A DNA stretch of 64,000 nucleotides, from NCBI GenBank assembly GCA_910574455.1, contig CAJSYZ010000008.1, positions 372,001 to 436,000 on the forward strand, in the 5' to 3' direction. Every line of letters starts with the position of its first letter. Position 1 is the stretch's first letter. Position numbers and translations under genes: made by a program. Shown one piece after another: positions 10,597 through 22,280 of the stretch. This DNA comes from Trichaptum fuscoviolaceum. Taxonomy: Eukaryota; Basidiomycota; Agaricomycetes; Hymenochaetales; Trichaptaceae. The notes beneath the pieces were generated by a model. The model did not search any database. It was not told where the DNA came from and worked only from the letters and a program-made list of their open reading frames with translations.

Positions 10597-11153
10597 CCTT
10601 GGGGGCCTTGGGGCCTAATCCCTCTTCTCACGCTGATTTTTCGAACAACATCGACTCAAGTCATGTCCGTCGCTTGGATAAGCTTCAGCGGAACTTGCTA
10701 CATGGTTTTAAAATCGTCAAGAGGTGGTTGCAAATAGTCCTCAACGAGGATCTTTTCAACGCAGTCATGGGTAACTCGCTATTCCATTCAATCCGCCGCG
10801 TAATGAACGATATCATACATGCTCGGGAGGAGAGGACTGACGCAGTCCTTGACTCTATTGAGAAGTTCCCGGCTTACGTGATAAATACCCGCATTACCCG
10901 CTATGATGAATTTCAAGACCAACTGATGGCAACGGTGCGCGAGTTACATGACAATATACCACCCGGAGCGAGGGTTACGGCCGGGGCTTCGACTGCCAGG
11001 ACGAGTTTATCACCGGAAGAGATCTACAACTCACAGTATCGCGATTATCTAAGCGAAGTGATAAACCGAAAGCCTGAGGATATTGTCACATCGATGTATC
11101 TTCCTAATGGCAAGCAGGAAGAAATGTCTCCTTCTAGAAACAGTTACTACTAA
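10597..11153 (+). pseudogene. Right part of the ORF split by the DNA transposon
   Basis: An open frame entering from the duplicated 16 bp (frame reads LGALG on both sides) and ending at 11153. It contains helical stretches such as RRLDKLQRNLLHGFKIVKRW and SIRRVMNDIIHAREERTD. I do not recognise the family. Joined in frame to 1-641 it would make a protein of more than 380 residues. The frame of the two parts agrees without any shift, which supports a single interrupted gene. Confidence 0.5.
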
Positions 11154-11594
11154 TAGCTGTTGCGGGCTGGACTCGGAGGTGAAGCTATGACTTGGAGTTC
11201 CCATGTAATCTTTGCGCTATGCTAGTGTCTACAGTTTTTCCTTGTGTCACTTTGTGATTTGCTGATAATAACATTACCTTGACCAACCTGAATGAAATAC
11301 TACTGCCATGATATCATTGCCAGTGTACCACTAGTAGTATACTGTACAACTTGAAAGCAAGCCAAGAACACCATAACTTGAAGTTGAAGTTAAAACAGTG
11401 TCATGGTACTAGTCTTTAAGAGCCGATGCTGCAATGCCAGTGTAGTACTACGTTAAATAGCGTAGTACTAAGGTCTGTTTCGTCTAGTACATCCTTTTGT
11501 TTCATTGCCATATCCGAGTCCTCACTCGTAAGTTTCAATATAGTACATTCAAGGTTGTGTATGCTAATTGAAAAGCTTTACTTCAAGTTAGTAA
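11154..11594. other. Spacer left of the Plavaka gene
   Basis: No gene seen. It is A+T-rich, with small palindromes such as GTAGTACTAC at 11444 and 11463 and a GCCAGTG motif at 11320 and 11435. Similar motifs occur on the other side of the transposase gene (15630-15665), so the element's ends may lie here, but no clean inverted terminus could be drawn. Confidence 0.3.
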
Positions 11595-14500
11595 TCATTG
11601 TCTAGTTTCGTACAATGTTTCGTGCATGTGCATGTCAGCAAATCTGTTAACGTAGAATCTATCGTAAAAGTCCAGGGATTCCTCAGGTGTCAATGACTTC
11701 GGAGGAGATTCGTCACCCTTCGGGACCCCAAGGAGGTGAGCTAAACGAAAGATGTCCCCTATATCTATCACAGACAGCTTTGGAGCCTTGCAGTGACGGT
11801 GATAGTGATGTCTGCCACTGCCATTCACTCCGGGACAGCGTCCGACACAGGCGGTAGAGCTCTCCAACTCATATGCTGGTTCAACTATCCACATTCTTGT
11901 TTTCGGGTCGGGCGATTCTCCAACACGCTTGAAAAACTGGACGAGAGCGCATTCCTGACGTTCCACTTTAACGGTGAATGAGAAAAGAAGTATAACCCTG
12001 GCAACTCTCATTCCTGCGAACCCCTGTTTGCGGGAACCACCTCGGACAAGAACTGCATCTCGTCGAGGTTTTCCGCGCCAAGAGGGACTGGACCTGATCA
12101 CCTCCCTCATTGCTTGTTCTATAGGGATCGATTCACCACGATACGCAAAGAACGCGGTGGCTGAATGGAAAATTGAAAAGTCATTGCTAATATCCAGTTT
12201 ATAGTGTTCAAATCCGTTGTAGTTTAATTTGGCTTGCCTGCTACTACTAGTAGTAGCAGAACACTTTGAGTTGGTGTTACAACTTTCGTACTTGTTGAAT
12301 AAGTGTTTCTTGATGAGTTGTCGGAGTTGTCGAAGTTCTGGATAGCCTTCTATTGCCGCGAGAGCATCGAGCTGTTTAGGGTACACTTTACTGGACTCTG
12401 CAAGGATAACAATAAACAAGTTGGATTTGCAGCACCAAAAGGATGTTTCACTAACGTTTTTTCGAAGCCATTAACGTAAAGCTCAAAGGGTCATTCCCGC
12501 CACCCAAGCGGAGCTGGCGTTCAGCATTTCCTATGCCATGAACCGCACCACGCTGTGGCTCATCTATTAAACTTTCGAAATCGTCCAAATCTGCAATTTC
12601 GTTGAGCTCTTGAATACCCACAATGGCATCGAAGAAGTCATCTGTATCATCAGCTACACCTACTACTAATACGTCACGTTGTTGCATCTGCTCTCCCCCA
12701 CTGGCATCAGGGTCCCTCTCAGTGTCATCCGACTCTGACTCTGACGACATATTCTTGTGCAAAACATCTCGCAAAGCTCTCCACGAAGCCTCGGCTAATG
12801 TATCATCCAGCATTCCACGCCTTTTGAAGTCTGCCCTCGATGCAATAAGTTTACTGAGTCGTTGGTTTGCTGTGATCATCTGACCCAAGGGATCATTTTT
12901 GTTTGAGCGTTGCCATGTTTCCTTGACCGCGTAAATGTGCTTATTCTCTGTGATTGATGAACATAGTCCACTCGGTGCAGCGAACAGAGGAATCATTGTA
13001 GGATAGTGGACCATGGCATGCTGTCGTGGTAGTGAGAAGTTATCCCGGATACCCATAGCTATGAATATTTGCCGATATTGATGAAAGCAATCCAGAGAGG
13101 CTTTGATCTGATCAAGTGTTGAGGCTGTAATCGTGTACCGACGCACAAGATAACAGAAGTCAAGAAATGCACTCAATGCATGAATTATATCATCCTGCAC
13201 AATGCCCACAATAGCCGGAAGATACACCTAAGCGGTTTACATCGACTACTATCAGCAAACGACCGCCTCGAACAAGAAGGAAAAACCACATACTTTCATA
13301 AGTGCCTTTGAATCATTGCCTGTCCATTGCTTGAAGCCTCGGCCTTCGGGGAATCTACGTAGTCCAGGAAAAGGAGCAGCGACTCTGATTCTACGCGGAG
13401 GTCAGCGATAGTATTCATATTATACAAATTGTTTGAGAATGGCACCTTTTATCCACAATATCCAGCTCTGTTGTGGTCAAGCTCTGGCATATCCACTCGA
13501 CAAGATGATCCTTGAAAACACCTTTGATGATTTGGTGCAATAGGTCCGGAGAAATGAGATCGCATATATCTGCGCGCGGAAAGTCATTGGTGAAGGGCTA
13601 CGGGAAAACATAGTTCTTAGAAGCGCATCCAATGGAGAATTTGGAGCACATACCACGATATCTTGGTGGAACCCATACTCTTTGCGAATTGTTGCTCTGG
13701 TTAAGTTGTTGTCATTTACCTGCTCTATCAATCGTTCGTGTAGCTCTTTTGTTCGAGGATTTGATGCAAACTCCGGATTATCTAGGTCCTTGTGGGGAGC
13801 TGTGCATCTATATAGCCACCGTAAGCCATTTCCTCAGACTCCTATGCGATTTTGGAAAGGATGGTACTTACTTGCAGCACCATCCAGTGCATATTGCGCA
13901 TAGACTCACCTGTTCCGGATAATCGGCTATATACGAGCCGAGTCCGAGAACCGACCTACGCAAGTGACCATCAGGGCACCGGAGAATGGTCTGTTCATTG
14001 TTTATGGACATGGCGGTCTTCAGTGAACTCAAGATTCTCGATATAGATGAATGAAAAATTTGATGTCTAAAGCGACGGAAGTCATCTGACTTTTCGTACT
14101 GTCGCTCAGCTGCAAAAAAGCGTCAAAACACAATTGAATGGCTCAGTTTTTGACACACACTCTTTGGTATTGCTAAAAATGCTACAAGCTGGACTGTATT
14201 CAACTTTTGGGACCGCCGGGCCTTGTTTGATACATTTCCTATTGAGAGATATAACGGATAATATTCGTTGTTGCCAGTTCCAACGGAAACTGTTGTCTTG
14301 TTGCTCCCCAAGATCACCGGAACGAACATGGACCCATGGACTGCTTTATCTTCGGCTGAGATTTTGTTCTAAGTCAAGGATAATCAGTACACTTCCTCCA
14401 ACTTTGAATGCTGCATTATTCATGACTTACAGCCTGTTCCCAAGCGAAATTTCCGGACATGTAATTTCTGAACACTTGTTCTTTGTCATTGATGTCATCA

Positions 14501-15607
14501 GATTCCTCCTTTGGCTGATATTCACGAAATGGGACATAGTCGAATTCGCCTTCTAAAGCCGTATTATCCACCAAATTTCGGATCACTTCCAAGGGATCCC
14601 GATACCATACATCATATTCTTTCCTCTTCCATGACTCGGTGTTCTCGTCTGTCGCTTTTTGGCCATTGTTGTCCGTGTAGAAGTTACTAAAGGATTTCCA
14701 AGGCACATCACCAACTCTCGTAGCGTCAATGACATTGTACAACTTTTGTGCGTCTCCATCGAGTAGCGTACTAGTGGGATCCAGATCTGAGTCATCGTCG
14801 GGCTCAGTTACGTCCAACTCAGAATATCCGCCAGATTTCGCGTTCTTCACAGACTGAATTCGCTGGTAAGCCTTCATGATTCCGAGAAGCTTTGTTATAT
14901 TACCAGCAGACATTTGCTCATCGCGATAAAGAAAGTCTGCGAGCTCAAAATCTGCTCGGCACGAATAGGGAGACCAGTCATTTGGTGCAGGTTCATTTCG
15001 CGAACAGGTGGTTCTTCGTTTTCTAAGTTGTTTCCTTCCGCATCACACGGGGTGGCTGCACGATGTTTTTCATCAGAGTGTTATCAAACCGAGGACAATA
15101 TACTTGGTGCGCACCATTCATATATCTGTGGTACACCTTTAGGTTACCATCACTCTCCTCATGATCTCCAACGTCGAAGTCGAAATCTTCAGAGGATGCA
15201 CTACGGCCACTGTCACTTCCGGTGCCAGAATGGGACAGAGAATCAGGTCTGTCTAGGTCTTGAAGCAGCTCGTCTCGGCCTATACTGAGCATCGAGATAT
15301 CCTGTGTAAGCATGGAAATATCGTAATCGTAGGAGTCAGAGCCGCTCTCAAAATGACCCTCTGTTGGAAGTTCGGACGACCTCAGTAGAGGTTGAGGAGT
15401 TGGAGCTCGTGTGGGTCGAATAGGTGAAGAATCATAGTCGTGACCACAGACAGTAGATCTTGCCACGGATGACATCGGATGAGCTGAATATTCATGTCTT
15501 GCTCTTCCAGATTGACTCTTGAATGTCCTACTACAGCTGGGCAAGGTGCATCGAATAGTTGGTGGAAAATGAAAGGGATCGTGCTTTTTCCGTGTCGCTG
15601 GCATCAA
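11595..15607 (-). CDS. Plavaka-type transposase, nearly intact, one frameshift
   Basis: DNA transposase of the Plavaka group common in Agaricomycetes. It starts with a C2H2 finger (CTLPSCSRTFKSQSGRARH, 15550-15500), then an acidic Ser-rich linker. The core follows in order: LADFLYRDEQMSAGNI, GDVPWKSF, YDVWYRDP, EFDYVPFREY, MSGNFAWEQA, MFVPVILGSNKTTVS, YYPLYLSIGNV, FRHQIFHSSIS, LGLGSYIADYPEQ, FTNDFPRADI, DLLHQIIKGVFKDHLVEW, GFKQWTGNDSKALMK, ALSAFLDFCYLVRR, LPRQHAMVHY, SSITENKHIYAVKE, APSWRG-like and a C-terminal FYVNRFADMHMHE. At least seven short GT-AG introns join these without stops. One 1-bp frameshift near 14980-15010 (between EEPPVRE and NDWSPYS) has no splice explanation. It is therefore either a pseudogene or carries a sequencing error. 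Confidence 0.88.
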
Positions 15608-15830
15608 CTTGAATGTAGCCTCAATAGTAGTACTACACGTCGACGACAGTGCCAGTGGCAGCCTGAGTGAGCCTGAGCCTGAGTGAACCTGAGTTAAAAT
15701 TAGTCATAGCAGTAGTAGTGGGCGTAAATTTTCAACTTGTCTACTAAGATAGACGCCCCCACCTCCCTGATCTTGAACTTGCACCTTCGATCCATCTTAT
15801 CCTCATACAAGACTCAAAACACTGCACAAA
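15608..15830. other. Spacer between the Plavaka and DUF6532-like genes
   Basis: Short divergent promoter region. It contains GTAGTACTAC, the palindromic CAGTGCCAGTGGCAG and repeated GAGCCTGA units that recur near 57100-57220 and 48990. It may include the right end of the Plavaka element. Confidence 0.3.
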
Positions 15831-18800
15831 ATGTCAACTCGAAGACAGACAAGGGCCAAGAACAGCGAACAGCACCCCGGAGCAGTCGTTGACCAACTCA
15901 GAACAAGACGAACACAGGAGGAGATATTGCGGGAGAAGGAAGAAAAAGACAAAAGGAAAGTACAGCAGGCAGCGAGGCGGGATGAGGCATTGAAGGAGAA
16001 GGAGGAGAAGGAAAAACAGAAGGAAGAACGGGCAGCTTTCCGCAGAGCTGCGGCCCAGCAAGTCGCGGTTGCGAAAGAGAGGAAAAAACTCGCTGCGGAG
16101 CAGAAACGGGCAGCAAAAGAACAAGAGGCAGCTGACAAGGTACGAAAGAAGGTGACTGCAGCAGAAAACCAAGAAGCAGCGATGCTAGAGACCGTAGAAA
16201 TTGAAAACAATTTGTCGAAGGCTCTTGAGACACGCACCCAGATGGGCTCAACAGTGCCTAAACTCGCTGGAAAACGTGGACGTAGGAAGCCGAAGGGCGA
16301 AGCTAGTAGTAAGTCTTCAACCTCAGATCAGTAATTACATAGCTTTGAACTGGCGTAAGCAGGCTCGAAGAACGATGTTAAAGACGTGTCAGGTTGTGAA
16401 GTTGAATACAACGAAGACTTAGACATTGGTGAGTTATACTGCCTATACATTTTCAGATGTTTTCGAAGCTTGGAGGTTGACTACTTTGACTCACAATATG
16501 AAGCGGCGAGTACGGATGCGTCAAACAGAAAGCCTGCAAAAAAGGCTAGGAAAGAAGATCCCAAAGGTGAACTTCCATTTCGCACCCGTGTGCAGACCGC
16601 AAAGACGTCGAGATCTGCCGCCACTCCAAGCAACATTTTCTTTCACGCACCTGCCGGACAGAACGAGAGCCTTTCTGGTGAAGAAACGGATATAATAGAC
16701 TCGCCCGCTACGTCAAAGCGGGACGACAAGACAAAGCGACCTGCCAGGGCGCTTCGCAACACAGATGAATCCACTTTCATTGGTGAAGAGGATGGAGGAC
16801 TTGAGGTGGCAGGGATAGACTCGAGAGGGATCAATTTGTGAGTTTAAATTTGAAATCTTGCAATGCGTACGGGATCAATTTCTGGAATGCACGATGTAAT
16901 GGTAAGTGTGAAGCTTGATTTAGACTCAGCTAAAGCTCATAGTATGATCCAACTAGATTACTAATGTTCATGCTGAGGAAGCGGATCATGACGCTCCGAC
17001 AACGGGATCAAATTTCCTTCTACCTACAACGATGACACTCTCGTCTTTGTTACCATATTATGAGCTTCGCTGACGCCAAGCTACACTAGACACAGCATCT
17101 CATTGCAAGACAATGAAAACTTAAGTCCTTGGGAGGATGAAGGAGAAACAATAACCCTCGCAAGCTATCATGGTGTAAAGAATAGCTCAATCAGCGTGCA
17201 AAAGACAGCACATTTTGTCGATTCGGACACAAATATTGTGAGTTGACGGAACATTAGAATGGCAGATGCAGTCTGAATACCTTGCTTGTAGGGCGAAAGC
17301 GATCCGAGGAGACTGACAAGGCCGGCTCAAGCTAGTGTGAGTGCGACTTATTACTGTTCGATTCACGTCAGTTACCCCATGACCGTTTGATCATATCCCT
17401 TCGTTATTATTTTTCTGCCAACTGTCGTGTAATGAACAGGATGGAGGTAGCAGCAACTTGAACTCAAAGAAAAGGAAGTTGCTGCGCGACACTCTCTCCG
17501 GGTCGCAGGTTTCAACGGTAAGCGACGTCATATCATTCCTACCTTTTCCAATCTACTAACCAATCCCTTTCCGTACTTGAGGATAAGAACAACGAGACAA
17601 AACCAGGTGGACAGGTGAGTGCCAGACAGTGAAGCACAGTGATCTTCATGCTACATCCTTCCTTCCTTGCTTGCTGAATTGATCTTTGGACAGGATGCAA
17701 ACAAGAGAACTGCCAATTCGCAGGCACTGGTAAGTCCCATCTTAATCCAGTTTCTCTCGTTTCCCCCTGATTTATGGTTGTAAGGTGCATTCACTAGCCT
17801 TGGAACCCCGTATACAGGTATGTGTGGGCGTCGATGCACCGTAGGCTCACTTCCGCTGTAGCAACTGTTCGTTCCCTTCCTCACATCGGGTCGATCACTA
17901 ATTTGTGCCTATAAATAGGACATCATAGTCACAAAAAACAGAAAGAGAAAGTCGCCACCGGACATCGACTCCCAGGTTGATGTGGTAATTCTTCCACCTT
18001 CACGTGTAATGGATTCCTTCATGTTTATGTTTACTTACTTTACACTATCTCAATAGGCTAGTAAGAGTGTCAAGGTCAAGATGTCATTGTTGACTGGCAT
18101 GGACACACAGGTCGGTGCCACAGTAAGTGTCAATTCTTTGGTAGCCGGCATTTTAAGTTCGTTTCTGACCAGGCGGAAAGGACTTGAGTAAGAAGGGGAA
18201 ACCCTCTGACATTCCTTATCGGCCTGAGGCCGACACGACGGTAATTGCTTCCTTTCGAGCTGCTCACTTGCCATGGATAACAGCTTTCTGACGTGTTGCA
18301 GTCTGAGATTGGATCCGCTACCTCTCATCGCAAGAGGCAGTCGCTGGTGGCTGATAATGAAGCAAGTGTGGGTCGATTGATACACTCTAAATATGAGCAT
18401 TCACTCACTATTCTTATTAGACCGGTGGTCGAAAGATGCCGTTAGCACCTCGAACACAGTCGCTTGCAATGACGAGAGTATCCTGCACTCCCGGACCCGA
18501 AGTGTTAGTGACTGGGGCTTATCCTGGTCATCACAAAGTCTCTCGGACTACTAGCTCAGTGTGTCGAATCAAATTCATTTCTATGACATATTTTTGCTGA
18601 TTCACTTATATGCAGACATCAGTGGGGCTGGAGGACAAGGGTCGAAATGAAGGAAAGGAAGGATCTCGCGTGCCAGGCAGAAAAAGGGCGACGAACCAGT
18701 GTCTCCCTCCCGGTACTCAGGCCGGTTGGACTCATATTTTATTACCTTCACTATTTCGCGCAGTGGGAAAGTCCATCACGCCATGGCAAAACCCGGACAA

Positions 18801-20036
18801 TGAGCTCATCAGCACACTGTGGGGGAAAGTGTTTGATTCTGTGGAACTAAGTTACGAAACACAGTTCGCCGACATCTGTTCTCTAGTTGAGTCATTCTTA
18901 GTTATCTTCAAGTTACCTTTACCAGATTGAGATGCAATCCTTGTATTTCAGGCGGCCCAGAGATGCTCTGATAGCTGGCGCAAGAAACTGTTTGAGAAAG
19001 CTGAGCATTCAGTTGCGAGTTTTATCAGCGGCGAACAATCAAAGTCAATGCAAAACGAAGCAATTGTGAAGACGTTGCAGACGCTAGTTGATAAGAAGAA
19101 AGCCGAACCGTTTCTATGGGAAAGCTGGTATAGTATGGAAAGGGTAAGTAAAATAGTACTTGTGGCATTTTGTGTCCATGCATTGACCCTGAATGTACAG
19201 AAGCAAGGACTGTTCTGCTCTGACCTCGTGGTCTCAGTGTTGTCCGTACACATCGTCTTAGCCATGGGTCGGCATAAAGTACTGGACAAAAACACCATAG
19301 GAAAGCCTATCGGTGCCCTCGCCCTTGCGGCAACAGCGGTATCTATTTTTTCAGAACTTATAGTGGCTTTATTCGCTGATCTCCTCATGGATAGGTCAAG
19401 GTTGCCATTGATAAACAGGTGGCTCGGTTGCAAAATATCAAAGAAGAGCTTGGTGGCGCTGAGTGGTATTTCACTAGCGCTCTGTGGCAGCCTCATACGG
19501 ACGACTACGTTAACTTGTTGTCGAATCCCTCTTTCTTCACTGAATCAAACTGGGAAAAGGTTCGATCCCACCTCCTAGCTTACGATGCCAGTAACGATAT
19601 CGATGCTGGAAAGAACACCGAACTTGTTGGATCGGGTATCACTGGCAGGGACTTTTCCTTATATTTTGATGTTGCAGGTCCGGATTCGACCTGCGAGAAA
19701 GCGTATGACGAAGGCGCTGGTAATTGGGAAGACGGGAGCGATGATAAGGGCGACGAGCGTGAAGGAGCTGAGCATAGAAGCGATGTTGAAGGTGATGCAG
19801 AGGACGAGGATGCCGATGCTAAAGGAGATGACGACCTGAGTGAGAGCGGGTACGAGGGCGCTGACAAGATTGAGGACGAGGGCGCGGACGAGGACGAGGA
19901 CGAGGGCGCGGACGAGGACGAGGACGAGGGCGCGGACAAGGACGAGGGCGAGGAGAAGGATCCAGGCGGAGATGGCGATAATGAGGAGGACGACGCTTCA
20001 AAATGGGATTCAGCCACGGACTGCGTAGACTTCTAA
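15831..20036 (+). CDS. Many-exon unknown protein with DUF6532-like domain, copy A
   Basis: Exon 1 (15831-16308) encodes MSTRRQTRAK and then a long Lys/Glu/Arg/Ala coiled coil. Exon 2 (from 16363) is acidic. From about 17080 to 18600 come many tiny exons of roughly 30-70 bp set between GTAAG donors and CAG/TAG acceptors; one encodes KNRKRKSPPDIDSQ. The conserved domain lies in 18615-19580: GWTHILLPSLF, ITPWQNPDNELISTLWGKVF, KKAEPFLWESWYSM, KQGLFCSDLVVSVLSVHIV, GRHKVLDKNTIGKPIGALAL and FFTESNWEKV. It resembles the basidiomycete-expanded DUF6532 family (name from memory; function unknown). The C-terminus is a Glu/Asp repeat ending at 20036. A paralogue lies inverted at 61650 onward. The small-exon chain is not fully resolved. 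Confidence 0.7.
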
Positions 20037-20850
20037 GGGCAAATCGTTCACTGGTGAGCCTCTTCGTTTCGTCTCTGTCCGTGCGCTCAATAACTTATTA
20101 CCATCGACTCGCAGAGCAGCCTTCGTTTCTACTGGCACGCCAAAGAACATGCAGAATTGAAGGCACGGTAGCGAAATGGGCCTGCCACTGCCCGTGGCAG
20201 TGGTTCAGAATCGTGTCGTGGCGGGTTCCATGATAGTGACTGCTATGCTTAGTCTTGTGTAAATGACTGATGGACTTGAACGCTGAGGCACTGATAGCTA
20301 CTTACCGTTGTCTTATATTACTTCTGATGCAATGAAATACTTGGATCGTTCTTATGCACTTGAACTCTTGAGCACTGCAGTTTGTCTTACAACACTTGTC
20401 TCCTGCTGTAATTAAAGGATGAAGCACTGAAGCACTGGAGCACTGGGGTGCAGATTGCCTGAAACACTTAGAGCACTGATTCAGCCAACTCGTCCTTATT
20501 TCAGCCAACTGGTCCTGAATAATGGGAGGACATGCATGAATAAGTGCGGTTTGCCTTATTCAGACTTCAAGTCACTCAGGACGTTTAAGTAACGCTTAAG
20601 TCACTTTCAGCAGAAAGTAGTTTCCCTGATGTAGTGGGTGAAGGCTGAGATTAGGGATAACAGTATGAGGTGTTGAACTTTGTTCATCCGTTTTCTTGCC
20701 GATTGTTTCCTTCAGGAACAGAGCATGCAGTCTTTCCGATTGAACGAAAGATTGAGTTGGGATTCACGTTGTAGCTAAAATACACGAAATAGAGTGGATA
20801 AGGGAGGTGAAAACTTAACTCTGCGTTGCCTCGAGCACACCAACATTCGA
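20037..20850. other. Spacer with a duplicated 3' flank
   Basis: No gene seen. A palindromic CACTGCCCGTGGCAGTG lies at 20188. Bases about 20630-20850 match 22075-22290, each being the 3' flank of an MSKH-family gene (shared AACTTTGTTCATCCG, AAGATTGAGTTG). The duplicated unit therefore included downstream DNA. Confidence 0.5.
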
Positions 20851-21612
20851 TTAGCCCTCCACTATAGCTTCCCAGCTACCGTCGATACCATTGTCCGAGC
20901 CTCTTTCCACGTCCTCCCCATCTGATGATCCGGTACTTGACCTCGCCCCAGTAAAGGCGCGCAGACGATCATTCAACGACTGCGCGTCAGCGAGCACGCG
21001 TATTCCGGGTGACAACAATGAGTCTAAGGAGCCAGGCGAGAATTCTGAAAATCGAGTGAACGGGAACGAAGACGACGTGTGTACGCAAAGTACACTTGAG
21101 CCCGAAGAGCCCAATGCTCGTGATGGGGGTGAGGAGAACTAGAACTGAAGTGTCGACGGAGCGACAGACTTCATTGTGGGAGGTGAATCACTGGCAGGAG
21201 CTGCAGGTGGAGGCGAACGCGACGGTTGCGATGAAGTGATAGGAACAGTGCTCTGTCATGACAAACCTCCACCATTTAGCCAAGGTTATGAATGAACTCT
21301 CCTTGCACTCACCGAAGAGTCTGCCAACCGAGCCTGCGAGCCTGATCTATGCCGTTTATCACTTTCATAGACTTCACGGAATATGCTTCCACAGAAGCTA
21401 ATGCCAATGCCAATGCCAAAGCCAAAGGCGAGATATCCCCATAACGGTTGAACTGTCAAACGTGCCCCTCTATGTATCGTACTCTCCACAGACTCTTTGA
21501 TTGTCCTCCTTGTCGCATTCGTGAGGCCCCGTACCAGTGGCGCAGCATGAGGTATGGCAACAATGCGTTGCGCAGCCGGTCTCGTTGACAGGTACAACAG
21601 GTGCTTGGACAT
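20851..21612 (-). pseudogene. MSKH-family gene, copy 1, truncated by a stop codon
   Basis: Exon 1 (21612-21313) encodes MSKH, a basic Ser/Arg leader without acidic residues (LVRGLTNATRRTIKESVES), then a glycine-rich membrane segment (LAFGFGIGIGISFCGSIF). A 60-bp intron (21312-21253) is followed by exon 2. Reading stops at TAG 21139-21141, giving 137 residues. The aligned codon in copy 2 is CAG (Gln). The frame beyond the stop stays open to 20851 and matches the tail of copy 2 (ADAQSLNDRLRA, GSDNGIDGSWE). Relative to copies 2-4 it lacks the second membrane segment. I read it as a recently decayed duplicate with an internal deletion and a nonsense mutation; a short expressed form is possible. 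Confidence 0.7.
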
Positions 21613-21699
21613 TGTAAGATGTTATGAGTGCTTGTGGTGGTTCCTTTTTAAGTCCGCTGTGCGGGAAGGAACGTGAAGAGCATGCACTTTTCATAGACC

Positions 21700-22280
21700 A
21701 AGAGAAGACATGATTGAAAAGTTGTCTGTGATAAGATGGAAATAGCTGTTATTAGTATAGCACCAAGATTGATGGTGTAATATCTCTGTCAATTTCGAAT
21801 ATTTTGCAATGGTTTAAAGTGGAAAATGTTTGTTAGACTTTCGTCTGTACATATTTTATTTCATTACATGTTTTGTATTACTTATAGCTCCGTACCCACT
21901 AATCCAATTGCTTCAATCAATCTTGATGCAATACTAGTTGGGGGTACTGTAGTTTTCATCTGGTAGAAGCTAGATATCATTCGCTTCCAGAGGCAAGCAG
22001 TTTGCCGTCTGAAACCAAAATCGCCGTACTGTCCGCCTCACACCCCAGCTGACAAGTTCGACACACCCCGTACGATGACTTCGGATGAGAGTATGTGGCA
22101 CTGAACTTTGTTCATCCGTCTTCTCGGTAATCTGTTTCCCGCGGAAGTACAGCATGAAGTCTTTTCAAACACAAACAAAAGATTGAGTTGTGTTTGAGTT
22201 GTAGCAGAAATACACCAGATAAAGTGGACAATTGAGGCGATAACTCAAGTCTTCGTTGACTTGAGCCCACCAAAAATCAA
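21700..22280. other. Spacer between copies 1 and 2
   Basis: A+T-rich, no gene seen. 22075-22280 is the 3' flank of copy 2 and matches the flank of copy 1. Bases 21613-21745 match 23883-24020, the shared upstream region of copies 1 and 2 (GGTTCCTTTT, GTCCG, GGAAGGAACGTGAAG). Confidence 0.5.

Noticed and set aside
19580..20017. Ser-rich minus-strand ORF opposite the acidic tail of the DUF6532-like gene
   Set aside because: Antisense of GAG/GAC repeats (CTC/GTC and TCC/TCG runs); a compositional shadow.
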